Source: Ceratobasidium sp. AG-K (taxonomy: Eukaryota > Basidiomycota > Agaricomycetes > Cantharellales > Ceratobasidiaceae). From it: DNA of 64,000 nt. Of this stretch, positions 1-12,152 are shown piece by piece. Under the pieces are notes generated by a model. The model worked only from the letters and a program-made list of their open reading frames with translations, was not told the origin of the DNA and ran no database searches. Position numbers and translations under genes: made by a program. The DNA lies in assembly GCA_037039685.1 (NCBI GenBank), contig JAWNGF010000011.1, forward strand, positions 310,001 to 374,000, read 5' to 3'. Numbering within the stretch: position 1 is the stretch's first letter; every line of letters begins with the position of its first letter.

Positions 1-285
1 GGGCCGGGGACAGGCGTCCATTGTTTTGCCACCGGTTGCAAGTTTATACCCGATTAGGACAAATGTGTGTTGTCCAAATGAATTGAACGGATGCGGTATA
101 TGAGTATAGGGGCTGCCCTTCTCCATCACCCTATCCGTCCGTGGCACTATAGCCCGAAAATACCTCAATAGCACGCTCGAACAATAATTCAATCTCAGAC
201 CACGCCGAATGAGACGACAATACCAAGACCCTGAACGCAAGCCCACATAAGCGCGGTCCCGCGTCTCGTCTGCATCCATCCCGCC
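1..285. other. Upstream flank of farnesyl diphosphate synthase
   Basis: No coding potential was recognised. The stretch lies directly 5' of the farnesyl diphosphate synthase start and presumably contains its promoter and leader. No clear TATA box was seen. Confidence 0.4.
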
Positions 286-1631
286 ATGTCCGATTTCAAA
301 GCCCAAGCTGCTGCCCAAAAGAAACGTTTTCTGTCTGTATGGCCGACGATCAAGGCCGAGCTCGTCGCGCATATGGAGAGCAATGGAATGCCCCAAGACG
401 CGTGCCAGTGGTTCGACAGGGTGAGTTTTCCCCGCGATTTAGGGCGTGTCTAATAGCGTAGAGCTTGGAATATAATACCGCTGGGGGTAAACTCAACCGC
501 GGGATCTCTGTTATCGACACGGCGGAAATCCTGCTTGGCCGTCCGTTGTCCGAGGATGCGAGCTCGGGCACATCGGAATTTTACCGTGCGGCGATTTTGG
601 GATGGGGAATTGAGCTCTTGCAGGCTTATTTCCTCGTCTCGGACGACATGATGGACGGAAGCATTACGCGACGTGGACATCCGTGCTGGTAAGTGACGCG
701 TCCGAGTTATTATTTGGCTAATTCGCGTAGGTACCGCGTTCCCGAGGTCGGAAACATTGCCATCAACGACTCGTTCATGCTCGAATCCTCCATCTACTAC
801 CTGATCAAGAAGCACCTCCGCTCCGATCCCGCGTACATTGACTATGTCGAACTCTTCCTCGAAACCACGTTCCAGACCGAACTCGGGCAGATCGTCGACT
901 TGCTCACCGCTCCCGAACACGACGTTAATCTCAACCGGTTCTCGCTCAAAAAGTGAGTCGGCGCGTCGGGTGGGACGGGTGTATGCTGACTCGGTACAGG
1001 CACCAGTTGATCGTGATTTGGAAGACGGCGTATTATTCGTTTTATCTCCCTGTCGCGTTGGCCATGTTGTTTGTCGGGATCAAGGACCAGGCGCTGTTCC
1101 AGCAGGCCAAGGATATCTTGATCCCGCTCGGAGAGTATTTCCAGATCCAGGGTGCGTACTCTTTCTGTGGGTGTACGTAAATTAACTTGCCCGCAGATGA
1201 TTACCTCGACTGCTTTGGCACACATGAGCAGATTGGAAAGATTGGAACGGACATTGTGGATAACAAGTGTTCGTGGTTGATCAATGTTGCGTTGAGCGTT
1301 GCGAATCCTGAGCAGCGAAAGATTCTCGATGTGAGTGCCCTCTTCTTCCTGTCGTTCTTCACTGACCCCGCGTAGGATAACTATGGACGCAAAGACCCAG
1401 AGGCCGAGGCCAGAGTTAAGCAAGTCTATGCCGACCTCGAGCTCGCGAAGAAATACTCCGAGTACGAGCAGGCGACGTACGAGAAACTCAACGGGCTCAT
1501 CGACGCGATTCCCGAGACCGAGGGGGGACTCAAGCGGGACGTGTTTAGGAGGTGCGTAAACCAAATTCCTATTGTTACCCCGCTGATTGGCTTGTAGCTT
1601 CTTGAGCAAGATCTACAAGCGTTCCAAGTAG
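286..1631 (+). CDS. ERG20: Farnesyl diphosphate synthase
   Basis: Condenses isopentenyl diphosphate with dimethylallyl and geranyl diphosphate to give farnesyl diphosphate, the branch point to sterols, dolichol, haem A and prenylated proteins; the enzyme is cytosolic. Seven exons were inferred at 286-420, 462-688, 731-952, 1000-1151, 1197-1330, 1376-1551 and 1598-1631. They join in frame to 359 codons, the normal family length. The first Asp-rich motif (DDMMD) is in exon 2 and the second (DDYLD) begins exon 5. A Tyr-Phe pair lies five and four residues before the first motif; bulky aromatics there are known to limit the product to C15, so a farnesyl rather than geranylgeranyl product is expected. 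The start ATG follows CCGCC, a good eukaryotic context. The C-terminus is basic (KIYKRSK). It looks intact and single-copy. MPC1 lies tail-to-tail about 180 bp downstream. Confidence 0.96.
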
Positions 1632-1814
1632 AGATGAGATTGGTTGGGTTCACGTACATAATATATATCAATTCACTGCAGTTACGATTCGTCGGTATTG
1701 TCGCGTTAGTCACAACCCTGCAACCTTGGTAAACCATAACTTCCGCCGATCACCCCACACGCATTCACGTTTGGTTTGTTCAAATGACAAGTTGCATAAC
1801 CCCAATAAGATACC

Positions 1815-2450
1815 CTACTTGCCAACACTCTTTTTAACCGCATCCAAAACCCCACCCCCCTCGGCCTTGGTCGCGTCGATCGCCTTGACCAATTTATCCT
1901 TGCCCTCTTCGAGCGCGATGCCCGACTTGCCGAGTTTGGCTTCCCGTCCGCCCATGTGCCAGTAATTCACGAATCGGGCGGCTTGTGTGAGTTGAGCCGT
2001 CGCATTGGTCGCGTGGCAGGCAAAGAGCAGGTAGTTTCGGGGTTGGACGCGCCATGCTGGGGGGTAATTAGCCTTCGAACAGGATAACAAGCGGTGGACG
2101 TACCGAAACGCATGAATACGAGACTGTTCAATATGAGTCAGGTGCTTGGCAATTGTGCGCGAGGACTTACGAGTAACTCGCCAACGCCGAAGTCATCGAA
2201 CCCGAAATCATCTCTTCGTCTTTACTCAAGTCCGAAATGGCCGCGAGGGGAAGACCCCAGTTTGCTACCTAGGCACCTATAAGCATCGCGCGCGCGCAGG
2301 TCGTACAGATATCGACGTACCGGTCCCCAGAAATGCGTGCCTGTGAGATTATTAAATTACCCTATCCTTGTCATCGTTGTCCAGGGACTTACTAAAGAAA
2401 TAGTCGCGCCCGGCAGGACTCCTGAGCCAGTTTACAAACGTCGAGGCCAT
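1815..2450 (-). CDS. MPC1: Mitochondrial pyruvate carrier subunit 1 (MPC1-like)
   Basis: Subunit of the heterodimeric inner-membrane carrier that imports pyruvate into mitochondria. The reading starts [12 protein letters not shown], followed by the family signature [18 protein letters not shown], then a segment ending in [21 protein letters not shown] and an Ala/Gln-rich helix ([16 protein letters not shown]). These are the conserved MPC1 blocks in the usual order. Five exons separated by introns of about 50 bp are needed, and the splice phases agree with the motif joins (for example FF|S-THFWGP). The tail from about residue 80 is Lys/Glu/Gly-rich and longer than in yeast, as in other fungal MPC1 proteins. 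A partner MPC2/3 is not in this window. The start is the ATG before ASTFVNW; no in-frame ATG nearer the motif fits. Confidence 0.9.
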
Positions 2451-2945
2451 GATGGTAGGGTTGGTGGGTCGGGCCGAGGTGGGGGAGAAAAGGAATGTGT
2501 CATAATTGTCCAGTCAGGTGATGGTGCGATGATTATTGGGGCGTGGTAGACGCCCGGCGGTTAGCTCGGAGTGGAGGATTGTGGGAGGACTGTTGGGTGT
2601 TTAGGAGGGGTAGTGAGGTGTATTTTGTATATCGGGATTGGATATTTGTGACCGAGTTGGAAGGCACTTGTGCGCCCGCGTTCATGTTATGCTAAGCCGT
2701 AAACCAAGATCTCGCACTCAACCAACCGGGATTCAGTCGGAACAGGATAGATTCGCTGTGTGTGAACCTGATGGACGCCCTTGGAGTGCACTAGATATAG
2801 CTACCCCGGTCACAAGAGTCTATGACATGCATCATTGGCGTCATTCATGTCATAGCCTTGATTGTGACTCGAGGCCATTTTACAGCATGCAGAGTATATA
2901 TACTCCCTCTAACGCTACTAACCCGAGTTATTCAATATCTCTATC
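2451..2945. promoter_or_regulatory. Divergent intergenic region between MPC1 and SDR genes
   Basis: The 5' ends of MPC1 (-) and the dehydrogenase (+) face each other across this 495 bp stretch, so it should hold both promoters. A TATATATA string at 2895-2902 lies about 45 bp before the dehydrogenase start and is a plausible core promoter. No gene was recognised. Confidence 0.4.
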
Positions 2946-4239
2946 ATGGACCACTTACTTGCAAAGAACTTATATGATGTTAGCGGTCGGGTTGCACTGG
3001 TCACCGGCGGTGGGACAGGCATGTACGCGCCTCTAGATCTATACTATATGCGATGCAGACTAATTTGCATACTAGTGGTTTGATGATAACCCAAGCTCTA
3101 GCCGCAAACGGCGCCAAGGTGTATATAGGGAGCCGTCGGGGCGAAAAGGTTGAAAGCTCGGCCAAGGATAACACGGCCAAAACTGCCGGAGAAATCGTCC
3201 CGTGGGTAGCAGGTGAATCAGTAACTTCCCTCTTTTTACACTAGGATTCAGAATCGAGCTCGACGTGACTGACAAACAAAGTATCAAAAACGCCGTCAAG
3301 GTTATCTCAGATAACGAGGGAAAGTTGGATATCTTGGTCAATAAGCAAGTTGAATCGAACCAAGTGTAGTGCTCCAGCTTACGCTTATTGATGTAGCGCT
3401 GGAAGTAGTGGTCCCCATTCAAACTTCCTTCATGACGACTCGGCTCCCGAGAACAAGGATCCTGAAGCATACGGAAATGGGCTCTTCAACGAAGAATTCA
3501 ATGGTACTTTTTCAAAGCAAAAATCCCCTCCATTGCTGAGCTTACTCGTTGAGATTTATAGATTGGACTGGAGTATTTGGCCTCGATGTCGCATCGATAT
3601 TCTTTGTCACATCAGCGTTTCTTGGCCTTCTGAATAAGGGCTCGAAAGCACGTGGAGCTTGGAGCGCGAGTATAATCAACATCAGCAGTTTGTCGGGTCA
3701 ACTGAGAATCCCGCAGAACCATGTACGTATGACATATTGACGAGGCATTCAACGCCCCTGCCTAACATTGGTGTAATTGTAGGTGGCATACAACATTTGT
3801 AAAGCTGGAGCTATTCACCTAACGAGGATATTTGCAACTGAATTTGCCCGAAAGAACTTTTCCGTTCGAGTCAACTCGATTGCACCAGGCAAGTCTCTTT
3901 CTTGCGAATCTGTTATCAGCCCGGCCTGAATACCCTCATAACGTAGGCGTTACCCCCAGTGAAATGACTCATAGCCAGGGAGAAACTCTTTCTGGCGACA
4001 AGGCAAGCTCCATCGGAAAGGCACTAAGCGATATTCCCTTCCAGCGTGGTGGAACGTAAGTTGCTCCCCAGTTTACCCGCATCGGGCCGCTCCTAGATTC
4101 CATGGCTCATCACTTGAACAGTGACGTTGATATCGGCGGTTTGGCGTTATTCCTCTCATCGCCCGCATCATATTATGTGCACGGCCAGATCATTACTGTG
4201 GATGGAGGATTTGTGGCTATTCATCCCGCAACATCCTGA
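2946..4239 (+). CDS. Short-chain dehydrogenase/reductase (SDR family)
   Basis: NAD(P)(H)-dependent oxidoreductase of the classical SDR fold; the substrate cannot be told. In order: cofactor-binding VTGGGTGIG near residue 20 (split by the first intron), the NNAG motif, the catalytic serine region (INISSLSG), the YNICK motif with catalytic Tyr and Lys, then NSIAPG and the late VDGG strand. The gene has about seven short introns. Two of them restore the reading frame and a conserved motif only if GC-AG borders are used: 3345-3396, inside the NNAG codons, and 3889-3946, inside the APG codons. The product is about 300 residues, slightly long for the family because of an insertion with acidic residues ([14 protein letters not shown]). 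The ATG at 2946 gives [19 protein letters not shown], a typical SDR beginning. There are no peroxisomal or secretory signals. Confidence 0.87.
3345..3396 (+). other. GC-AG intron in SDR gene (NNAG motif)
   Basis: The exon ends AATAA and is followed by GCAAGT; the acceptor is TAG at 3396. Only this border recreates the invariant NNAG motif. Using the nearest GT four bases later destroys it. Confidence 0.7.
3889..3946 (+). other. GC-AG intron in SDR gene (APG motif)
   Basis: CCAG is followed by GCAAGT, and the acceptor is TAG at 3946. Splicing here gives NSIAPGVTPSEM in frame, the expected SDR motif. A GT donor at this place gives a frameshift. Confidence 0.65.
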
Positions 4240-4465
4240 GGCTGAAAGTAGAGCAAGAATAGGTATTAAAAATAATTGATAGTTTGAAATAATCAATGTC
4301 GTTTTGTACTCATGGGGCATAGGCGCATACATGTCACTAAAAGGGTGGAGCCACCAATCTTCACACTTGATGAACCGGGAAATAAATTCAAAGTTATGGA
4401 AGCACGAGATTAACTCTAGTGTACAATACCCAAGTAAACATGCATTAACGTGCCAATATCGATTC

Positions 4466-6531
4466 TTAAAATATGAATGTTGGCGGCTGCGAGTCCTTTG
4501 ACCAGTTAGCCCAATTCCCCCTGGCGTCCATCTCCTTCCATAACTCCTCCAAGGCAGCAACTAAATCTCGCTGAAGACGTTCGTTGCCACATCCCAGTAC
4601 TCGGCCTCGCAAGGTGTTCCTATCCCTTTCCGAAACAGCAAAATACCCCGCCTGCAGTTGGCCATGAGTCAAACCACCGAAGTATACAAATATTTGAAGG
4701 AATGGGACACTCACTATGAAGTACGGTACGGGAAGAAAGCAGTCTGGGTTGACACCAGAGGTAAGAGTGGAAGCTATCCGAATAATAGTTTTGACCGAGT
4801 CCTTCACATCAGGGTTGCTGGGGTTCGATTTGAAGATTGCCTTGAAGAAATAGTTGTCGAATTGGGTAGGCAAGGCCAGGGACACACTTACCTGGTGAAT
4901 ATACAAGATCGTTGTGTGGCGCCAAATCTCCTGTGTGCCCAATCGGGCAATCCTGAGGGTGGATTGTTTACCACCCACAGGACGAAATTGCCAATGGCGC
5001 ACAAGATGCTGTATTTCCTCGCCGCGAGACACTTTTTCTCTGGTATCGAGGCGAGCATGCCTCAATGCGGTAGTCCGGGCCAAAAGGATAGCCAAGACAT
5101 CAGGGCAACTAAAAATAGCTTCTATGCCCTTGTTGGGATCAAGGTAAGCGGGTAGTGTAGCGCCCATTGGTGGCGCGCTCAGGATATCTGACTCATAACT
5201 GAGAAGGGTGGGCCGAGATAGAGCCATACTGCTCATTATGTCACACCAGGCAAACCAAAGAACGTCGAACATTCCTGCCCCACTCAGCTTCAACAAGTCT
5301 ATGGGGCGGTTACCCGTAGCTTTTCGAACGATTGATGCGCCTTGGCTAAGATAGTGATAATATGCAACGAAGTTTCCAGCAAAGTACTAACTTTTATCAA
5401 CGAGTGTCCAAAACTAATACGTTTGCTACTTACTTCTTGGCTAGACAACTCCATCAAACCCGCGAGTTTTATCCACGGAGGAATTCGTTTATTCTCCAAT
5501 TCGGCCTGCAAAGCATCCATGGCAAGAAGATGGAGCTCTTTTGCGTGACTACGCAAAGCTGGCGTTAGCTCGGACCTTTCATAATTCGACCGAAATAACA
5601 CTGCGGTGCCTAGCATCGCATGTCTAAGAGTAATCGAAGCCTCGAAACGCCGGCGCATTTGGAGCATAAACGTATCGTCAAATCTTCCATAGTCATATAT
5701 ATACCGGGGAAGAAACATCGAAACTAGATATTGCATTAGCGAAAAGTTTCAGCACATTGAAAATCTGCTTACAGAACTGATGTACTTCTTGGTAAAGGAG
5801 GTCGCTGGGTATGCGAAGTGTGATAATGGATTGTCGGACCATGGGCATCGCTCCCTCTGGATCAAACTCTAAGTGGTTGTCCGGATCTTCGGGCGGCCAC
5901 ACTACAACAGGCGTGTAGTCTTGAGCGTATGCCCACATCGCTGCTCGAGAAGGCCTATCATTGGCGAGAGCGTTGGGTGCCGCGTTACGCCTGGAATCGA
6001 CATTAGTAGCGATTACCAACGTAGATTGAGCCGGAGGATCGGCGGGTACAGTCCTCAATTCTGCGGGAGAATGCTCGGAGCATTTGAAGCGTTCCATGTT
6101 ACTTTGTACCGCAAGGTGCTTCCGACCTCCAGGGTTGATAATATTACCAGTACCAGCAAGAGACTGGTATACAGAAGGCATAGCTCTGATTGACGGTGAT
6201 CCAAAGTCACGCACATTTGCCATGCTTTCGTAAGAGAGGCGCACTGGTGCATGAAGCGGGTCGTTCATTCCTTGTGATTCCGGATGAACTTCGATATGAG
6301 AACCAAATCCCGGGTCGAGCGGTTGTGGCCAAGTACATTCAGCCCGGGTTCGCTCACATCGCGAGCACAATGGCTCTCTTTCGTCACATTTTTTGCGGCT
6401 AGAGAAAAGTTTTTGTTATTGGCATGGCATTAGTATTATATTAGCTCCCACGAAACGGATCACCCGCACTTTTTCTTGCACGTTAAGCAACCGTTCCTAG
6501 ACCGCTGGAAACGCGCTGCTCGCTGCGACAT
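4466..6531 (-). CDS. Zn2Cys6 fungal transcription factor, tandem copy 1
   Basis: Predicted nuclear DNA-binding regulator. Exon 1 reads MSQRAARFQRSRNGCLTC and is split by an intron inside the zinc cluster. The joined cluster has the exact spacing C-x2-C-x6-C-x6-C-x2-C-x6-C and ends CERTRAECTW. A Ser/Pro-rich linker follows, then a helical regulatory region with blocks shared by all three copies: LPRYIYDYG, LMELSSQEV, AWCDIMSSMALSRPTLL, CPDVLAILLARTTALRH and IWRHTTILYIHQ. The C-terminus is a conserved GRVLGCGNERLQRDL segment ending in FIF. About six introns; apparent insertions such as the one after IHQ are retained-intron sequence. The regulatory half resembles the fungal-specific TF domain of the Fungal_trans_2 type, but I cannot confirm the exact family. 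Targets are unknown; the adjacent SDR gene is an obvious but untested candidate. Confidence 0.85.
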
Positions 6532-7192
6532 TGACGCAATTCCACCAAGGTTATTTGGCTTTGAAGTACTGCAGAAGTCAGACTGGCCCTCAATTTTGAG
6601 ATTGACGTGGTAAGCTAGGAGTCATGACGGGTGGTTTAGGCCTGATATAACTTAGCACCTGCTGCCAAGCCACCACCACGTGATACTAACCCTTCTATTC
6701 TCTTCTCGGACTTCTGCGTTCTCATATATTCACTACGTTGGCCTGCCGTTTTAGTCTTATATGTTCGTGCCGTGTTCCTACTACGGTTTGCCCCGTTACA
6801 TGTACGAAGCAACACGTGAACTCAGATAGAAAAAACGCTAGCGCCACGTAACTACGCTCCATCCCTGACGCCGGCTCATACGCGCGCTGACTCGGGCGAG
6901 TCTGGCTGGCGATCGCTGTTTTCTTTATTAGGAATCCAATATAATTTATGGGCGCTAAAATGCTTTAATAGCACATCAACGAAGTTTTATGCCAGCGGCA
7001 GGGTGAATTAAGTGAGCAGGCTCAAAACGTTGGATTGTGCTAGATCTAGGGCCCGGTAAAATATCTTAGGACGTGATAAGATCCATGCAAGCGACTTCGA
7101 GTCAAAGCATAGCGCACGCATATATGATGCCGTAACTCTCGCCCGTTGATTCAGAGTGCATAACATGGTTGAGGATCTTGCAATAACGTGAT
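6532..7192. other. Intergenic between TF copies 1 and 2
   Basis: AT-rich in part, with no recognised gene. It should hold the promoter of TF copy 1 (minus strand, start 6531) and the 3' flank of TF copy 2. Confidence 0.35.
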
Positions 7193-9257
7193 TCAAAATA
7201 TGAATGATGGCGACTGTTTCCTTGACCAGTCCATCAAGGTCCCTGTGGCATCTTTTTCTCTCCACAGGTCCTCCAGAGAAACTGCCAGATCACGAAGGAG
7301 ACGCTCGTTGCCGCAGCTTAGCACCCGGCCCCGTAGGAAATATCTATCACTTTCTGATGTTGCGAAGAACCCTGCCTGTAGCAAGTTATGGGTTAGATGC
7401 CAAAACGCAAGCGCCACCAAGCACAAATTGCTGCCAAACGGCTGGAACTCACGATGAAATACGGTACAGGGAGGAAACAGTCTGGGTTAATGCCTGGGCT
7501 GAGTGTGGATGCAAGTTTGATGATGCTCTTGACGGAGTTTTTCACCTCTGGGTTACCAGAATCAGACTTGAAGATAGCCTTTATGCAGATTTATGGGACT
7601 TGAACGCGCCGACAACAGAAAGACGCTCACCTGGTGCAAATACAAAATCGCTGCATGGCGCCAAATCTCTTGCGCACCGAGCCGAGCCACTCTGAGCATA
7701 GACTGCTTCGCTCGCACAGGGCGGAATTCCCATTGGCGAATGAGACGCTCAATTTTCCTGCCGCTGAATGTTTTTTCCTCGACTGAAATATGAGTGTGTC
7801 TAAGTGTGGTCGTGCGAGCCAGGAGGACGGCAAGGATATCTGGACAACCGAATATCCATTCGATTCCCTTGTCCGGATCGATAAATTCTTGTCCTGTAGT
7901 ATTGGGCTGCCACGAATCCGGGATCTCCGATTGGTATTCCAGTAACGTTGGACGAGATAGCGCCATACTACTCAATATATCGCACCAAGCGAAGCATCGG
8001 ACGTCAAAAGTTGCTTCTCCGCCGAGGTTCAGCAAGTCGATAGCGCGGCCGCCCATGATTCTTCGAGCGATCGACGCGGCTTGACTGAGATGACGATAAT
8101 ATGCTACTAGGTTGCTGGTGTAATACTGAAGCATGTGTTAGAATAATGGTGAGGTGATTCGTACCCGACTCACCTCATGATTTACCAACTCCATCAAACT
8201 CGCTAGTTTCACCCATACCGGTATGTGACTGTCCTGTAATTCACGTTCAAGGTTGCTAATTGCAAGAAGGCGCAGTTCTTTGGCATGGTTCCGCAAAGAC
8301 GGTGTAAGAGTAGACCTTTCGTAATGGGACCGAAATAAGATCGCAAGGCTGAGCATCCCGTGTTTCAGCGAATCTGAGGCATGAAGCCGTCTCCAGACTC
8401 TGGCCATGAGGATATTGCTAGCCACGGAGTAATCATATATGTACCGAGGCAAAAAAGATGCAACTGCGTTGGAGTCAATTGGAACTGTCCATCACAACAG
8501 GGCTTTGGTCACTCACAGAAATTATGAATCTCTTGAAAAATCGGGTCTCCAGGTATTTTCAGTGCAGCGATCGATTGTTGCACTGTTGGCATGATTCCTT
8601 CTGGGTCAAATTTCCCGTAGTTTGCTGAATCTACAGGAGGCCATACTACCAATGGTGCGTAGTCTTGAGCATACTCCCACCTGACCACCGAGGAAGGGGG
8701 ATTTCGTGTGGCGCTAGGTTCAGTATCGATATCGGAAGGGGGTGTTGGTATAGAGTGAGCGGGAGGACTGGCTGACGAGGCGGTAGAATCCGAGAATTGA
8801 AGCTCAAACTCCGCGAGATCATTTTGCGTAGTATGCTTCTGGGCCTTAGACCAGCTTCTGTCGCTCCCGCCAACAAGCGTCGCGTGCGAAAAGGGTATAT
8901 TGCGAAGTGAAGGAGATCTCGAGGTCAGATCAGAAATGAAAGCGGCCGCGATCATCGGGTCGACGCCTGGCAGGTGTGGCAGTGCAAGGAATAAATCGTC
9001 AATATCTCGCTGTAGGTCCGGTGGCGAGTTGTTATTCGAGTCAAGGCCTGTGGTAGGCAGTATTTCCCAAGTACAGTGAGAATCAGTCCGCTCGCATCGC
9101 AAACAATGTGGCCGCTTCTCGTCACACTTCTTGCGTCTGTGGAACCGCGAGTTGTTCGTTGGCGCAGAGCAACAAATTAGGGAAGCTGTGCTCACTTTTT
9201 CCTACAAGTCAAGCAGCCATTCCTAGATCGTTGAAATGACGTTGTTCTTTGCGACAT
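7193..9257 (-). CDS. Zn2Cys6 fungal transcription factor, tandem copy 2
   Basis: Paralog of the flanking factors with the same architecture and intron positions. Exon 1 is MSQRTTSFQRSRNGCLTCRK, followed by an intron within the zinc cluster; exon 2 resumes RKKCDEKRPHCLRCERTDSH with the last cysteine just after, giving all six cysteines. The middle region is Ser/Pro-rich and ends RWEYAQDYAPLVVWPP, a block also present in copies 1 (MWAYAQDYTPVVVWPP) and 3. The regulatory domain has LPRYIYDYS, AWCDILSSMALSRPTLL and CPDILAVLLARTTTLRH. The C-terminus ends SPSFIF. About 600 residues are predicted. No disabling change was seen, so it is probably functional. Its specificity may differ from copies 1 and 3, since residues next to the cysteines differ (KKNRKKCDERE versus RKK-RKKCDEKR). 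Confidence 0.85.
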
Positions 9258-9818
9258 CGGGGTGATTCTAGGTGTCCCGGGGCAAGTCGTGCTTGCAGTT
9301 GTATAACGAGTTGGTCATCGAAATACAAGCGACCATGGCGTAATGTGACACCAAATATCAGCACGTGACTTGCTTATGGTCGGGCGCTTACGTGCAGAAG
9401 GCAATGTCTTTGTTGTTATCCAAACCTATTGTACGGCTTGTTCTTGCGGGGTGCATTTATCAGGCAACTTGTGTCCGCTTCATACATTTCTACAACTTCC
9501 AACAATTTTTGTGAGTCCGTCCAGCCATGCGTCACCCGTGTCATGCTGTAGAGACGATATATTACTAAACAACTGGACATTCTCTGGGAGGGTCTAACTA
9601 ATGCTAGGGCAAGGGGTATATCAATTCTTCTCATTGTTAAACAACCTATAAGTGCTTACAATGCATCGAATTCGAAGTTGTTATACGCATATACGCAACT
9701 CAGAAGTTCATGGAAACTGTTTATAATTCCGCCAGCGAATAAAGAGCTATAATAATAAATAGAAATCGGACATGGTACGAGGCTCAGATAGGTATACAAG
9801 GCGTATTGAAATACGTGG
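9258..9818. other. Intergenic between TF copies 2 and 3
   Basis: No gene was recognised. It should contain the promoter of TF copy 2 and the 3' end of copy 3. Confidence 0.35.
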
Positions 9819-11883
9819 CTAGAACATGAACCTAGGTGGCTGCTTCCTGGCCCAACTAGCCAGGCCTCCGGGTGTGGTGTCCGTCTCCTGCCATAAATCG
9901 TCCAGTGAAGCTGCTAAATGTCGAAGATAATGTTCGTTGCCACAGGTAAGAATCCGGCTTCGTAGGAAATATCTATCTTTTTCCGACGTTGCAAAGAACC
10001 CTGCCTGCAACGAACGCGAGTAAGTCACCAAAAATAAGTACCACCAATGATAATATGCATGGTGAGAAACACGCAACCCACAATGAAGTATGGTACGGCT
10101 AAGAAACAATCCGGATTGTAACCTGGACGAAGCGTGGACGCAATTCTTATGATGCTTTTCACGGAGTCCTTCACTGCAGGATGGCCAGAATTGGATTGGA
10201 AGATTGCCTTGAAAGTGAATCAGCACAATTGTCATGGTCGAATCGAGCCGCTTACTTCATGTACATATAATATTGCAATTTGACGCCACACCTCCTGTGC
10301 CCCCAGTCGGGCGACTCTGAGCGTTGACTGCTTAGCTCTTACAGGAGCAAATTGACAGTATCGGATAAGTTGCTCTATTTTGTTCCCCTCAGATACCTTC
10401 TCCTTGACTGGCACGTGCTTATGCCTCAAAGCGGTGGTACGAGCCAGCAAGACGGCCAGAATATCAGGGCAGCCAAATATCCATTCAATGCCTTTGTCCG
10501 GATCCACGTAGTTCTGACTTTTTAAGTTGCGGAGTTGCGATGGATATTGAACATCGAGCTCGTAGTCGAGTAGAGTTGGGCGAGACAGAGCCATGCTGCT
10601 CAATATGTCACCCCAACAAAACCAGCGAATGTCAAAAGACTGTTCTCCGCTGAGGGTTAATAAGTTTATAGAGCGACCGCCCATTATAATTCGGATAAGC
10701 GAAGCAGCTTGGCTTAGGTGGTGGTAGTAAGTGACAAGATTTCCAGCATAATACTAAATCTTGTTAGAACAAAGCTGAGTTAACGAATGGAACACTTACT
10801 TCATGGTTGGTTAACTCCATCATACTTGCTAGTTTTGCTTGTATCGGTATCCCAGTGCTCTCCAATTCAAGCTTAAGCGAGCTCATTGCGAGGAGATGCA
10901 ACTCCTTTGCGTAATTGCGCAATGAGACCGTGAGTACGGATCTCTCGTAATTTGATCGAAACAATACCGCGGTACCAAGCATTCCACGCTTGATAGAGTC
11001 TGACGCTTCGAATCGCCGACGGATTCGAATCATGAGACTATCATCAAACATAGCGTAATCGTAGAAATACCGAGGTAAAAAGGATTCGACTACAACGATA
11101 TCAATTAAAATGACTGTGAGCGCTAGATGAAATGCAAATTACACACAGAATTTATGGAGCTCCTGGAAAAGGGAGTCGTTCGGTGTGTTGAGCACAGAAA
11201 CCGACAGTCGCACCACGGGCATAACCCCTTCTGGGTCGAACATCTCGTCATTTTCTGCATCGTGAGGGGGCCAAATTATCAGAGCCGCATAGTCTCGAGC
11301 ATGGTCCCAATCAATCACATGCGAGGGTTTGGGGTTAGCAAGCACATCAGACGTTGCATCGGCTGGAGGAATCGACGCAGGTGCGGGCACAGCAGGAGTA
11401 GGTCCCGAGGTTACTGAATGGGGGAACTGTGACCTAGGCCCTTCAGAAAATTGCGGTACATGCTGTGTGACATGAGGCTGTAGTTCATGCCAACTTGAAG
11501 TTCTCTTGTCGGAATTACCAGCAAGTGACAATAGAAACCGGGACAGGTTTTGAGTTGAAGGAGCCCCAAGATTCGACCCAGAAGCACGGGCGGTTGTCAA
11601 GTCTGCCTCGGGCGTATATAATAATCCAAGCCAGTTGTACGCAGTTCCGTCTGAGTCTAGGGAGCTGATACGCGAATCAGGGCCTGATGCAAGCGGAAGC
11701 GCCCAAGTGCAGTCAGAATCGGTTCGCTCACATCGTGAGCAGGACGGTCGTTTTTCGTCACATTTTTTGCGTCTGTGAAATTGTCAGCGGTTGACCGAGA
11801 CTTGTCAGAATGGAACAGCCCAACTTTCTCCGACAAGTCAAACATCCATTCCTAGATCGCTGAAAGCGGGGTGATTGCGACAT
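9819..11883 (-). CDS. Zn2Cys6 fungal transcription factor, tandem copy 3
   Basis: Third member of the array. Exon 1 reads MSQSPRFQRSRNGCLTCRRK; after the intron in the zinc cluster the sequence continues RKKCDEKRPSCSRCERTDSD and then the last cysteine, so the binuclear cluster is complete. The linker carries a Pro/Ala-rich stretch and the shared DHARDYAALIIWPP block. The regulatory region has CWGDILSSMALSRPTLL, CPDILAVLLARTTALRH and VWRQIAILYVHE, and the C-terminus is RFMF. The first intron begins GTTGGG, a weak but acceptable donor. Exon order and sizes match copies 1 and 2, showing tandem duplication after the introns were in place. Copies 2 and 3 appear closer to each other than to copy 1 in the zinc cluster. 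Confidence 0.84.
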
Positions 11884-12152
11884 TGGCGGAACTAGGATTT
11901 GACTTTTTTAACAGAGCTGTTGAGACAACTGGGTTAAACTGGGCCTGAGGTTTGGGTGTTGGTGAGCGATGGTAACAAATAGGCGGCCGAGTGACGTAAC
12001 GCCTCAAGCCCTTCTACCATGTCACTTTTGGCCACAATATACCGATCCCCCAGCGTTGAATCTCGCTAGATTATTACTAACCCTGTCACTATTTATAAAA
12101 TACAAAATTTAGTGTATCTGATAGAATTTGCCAGGTCAGGTAGCTACAAGGT

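Noticed and set aside
842..1609. Long minus-strand open frame opposite farnesyl diphosphate synthase
   Set aside because: It is antisense to a clearly conserved multi-exon gene and has no recognisable motif.
4860..4925. Insertion after the IHQ block in transcription factor copy 1
   Set aside because: It begins GTAAGT and is absent after splicing; the same intron position exists in copies 2 and 3.
4658..5155. Plus-strand open frame of 165 codons within the first transcription factor
   Set aside because: It is the antisense shadow of conserved regulatory-domain exons of the Zn2Cys6 gene.
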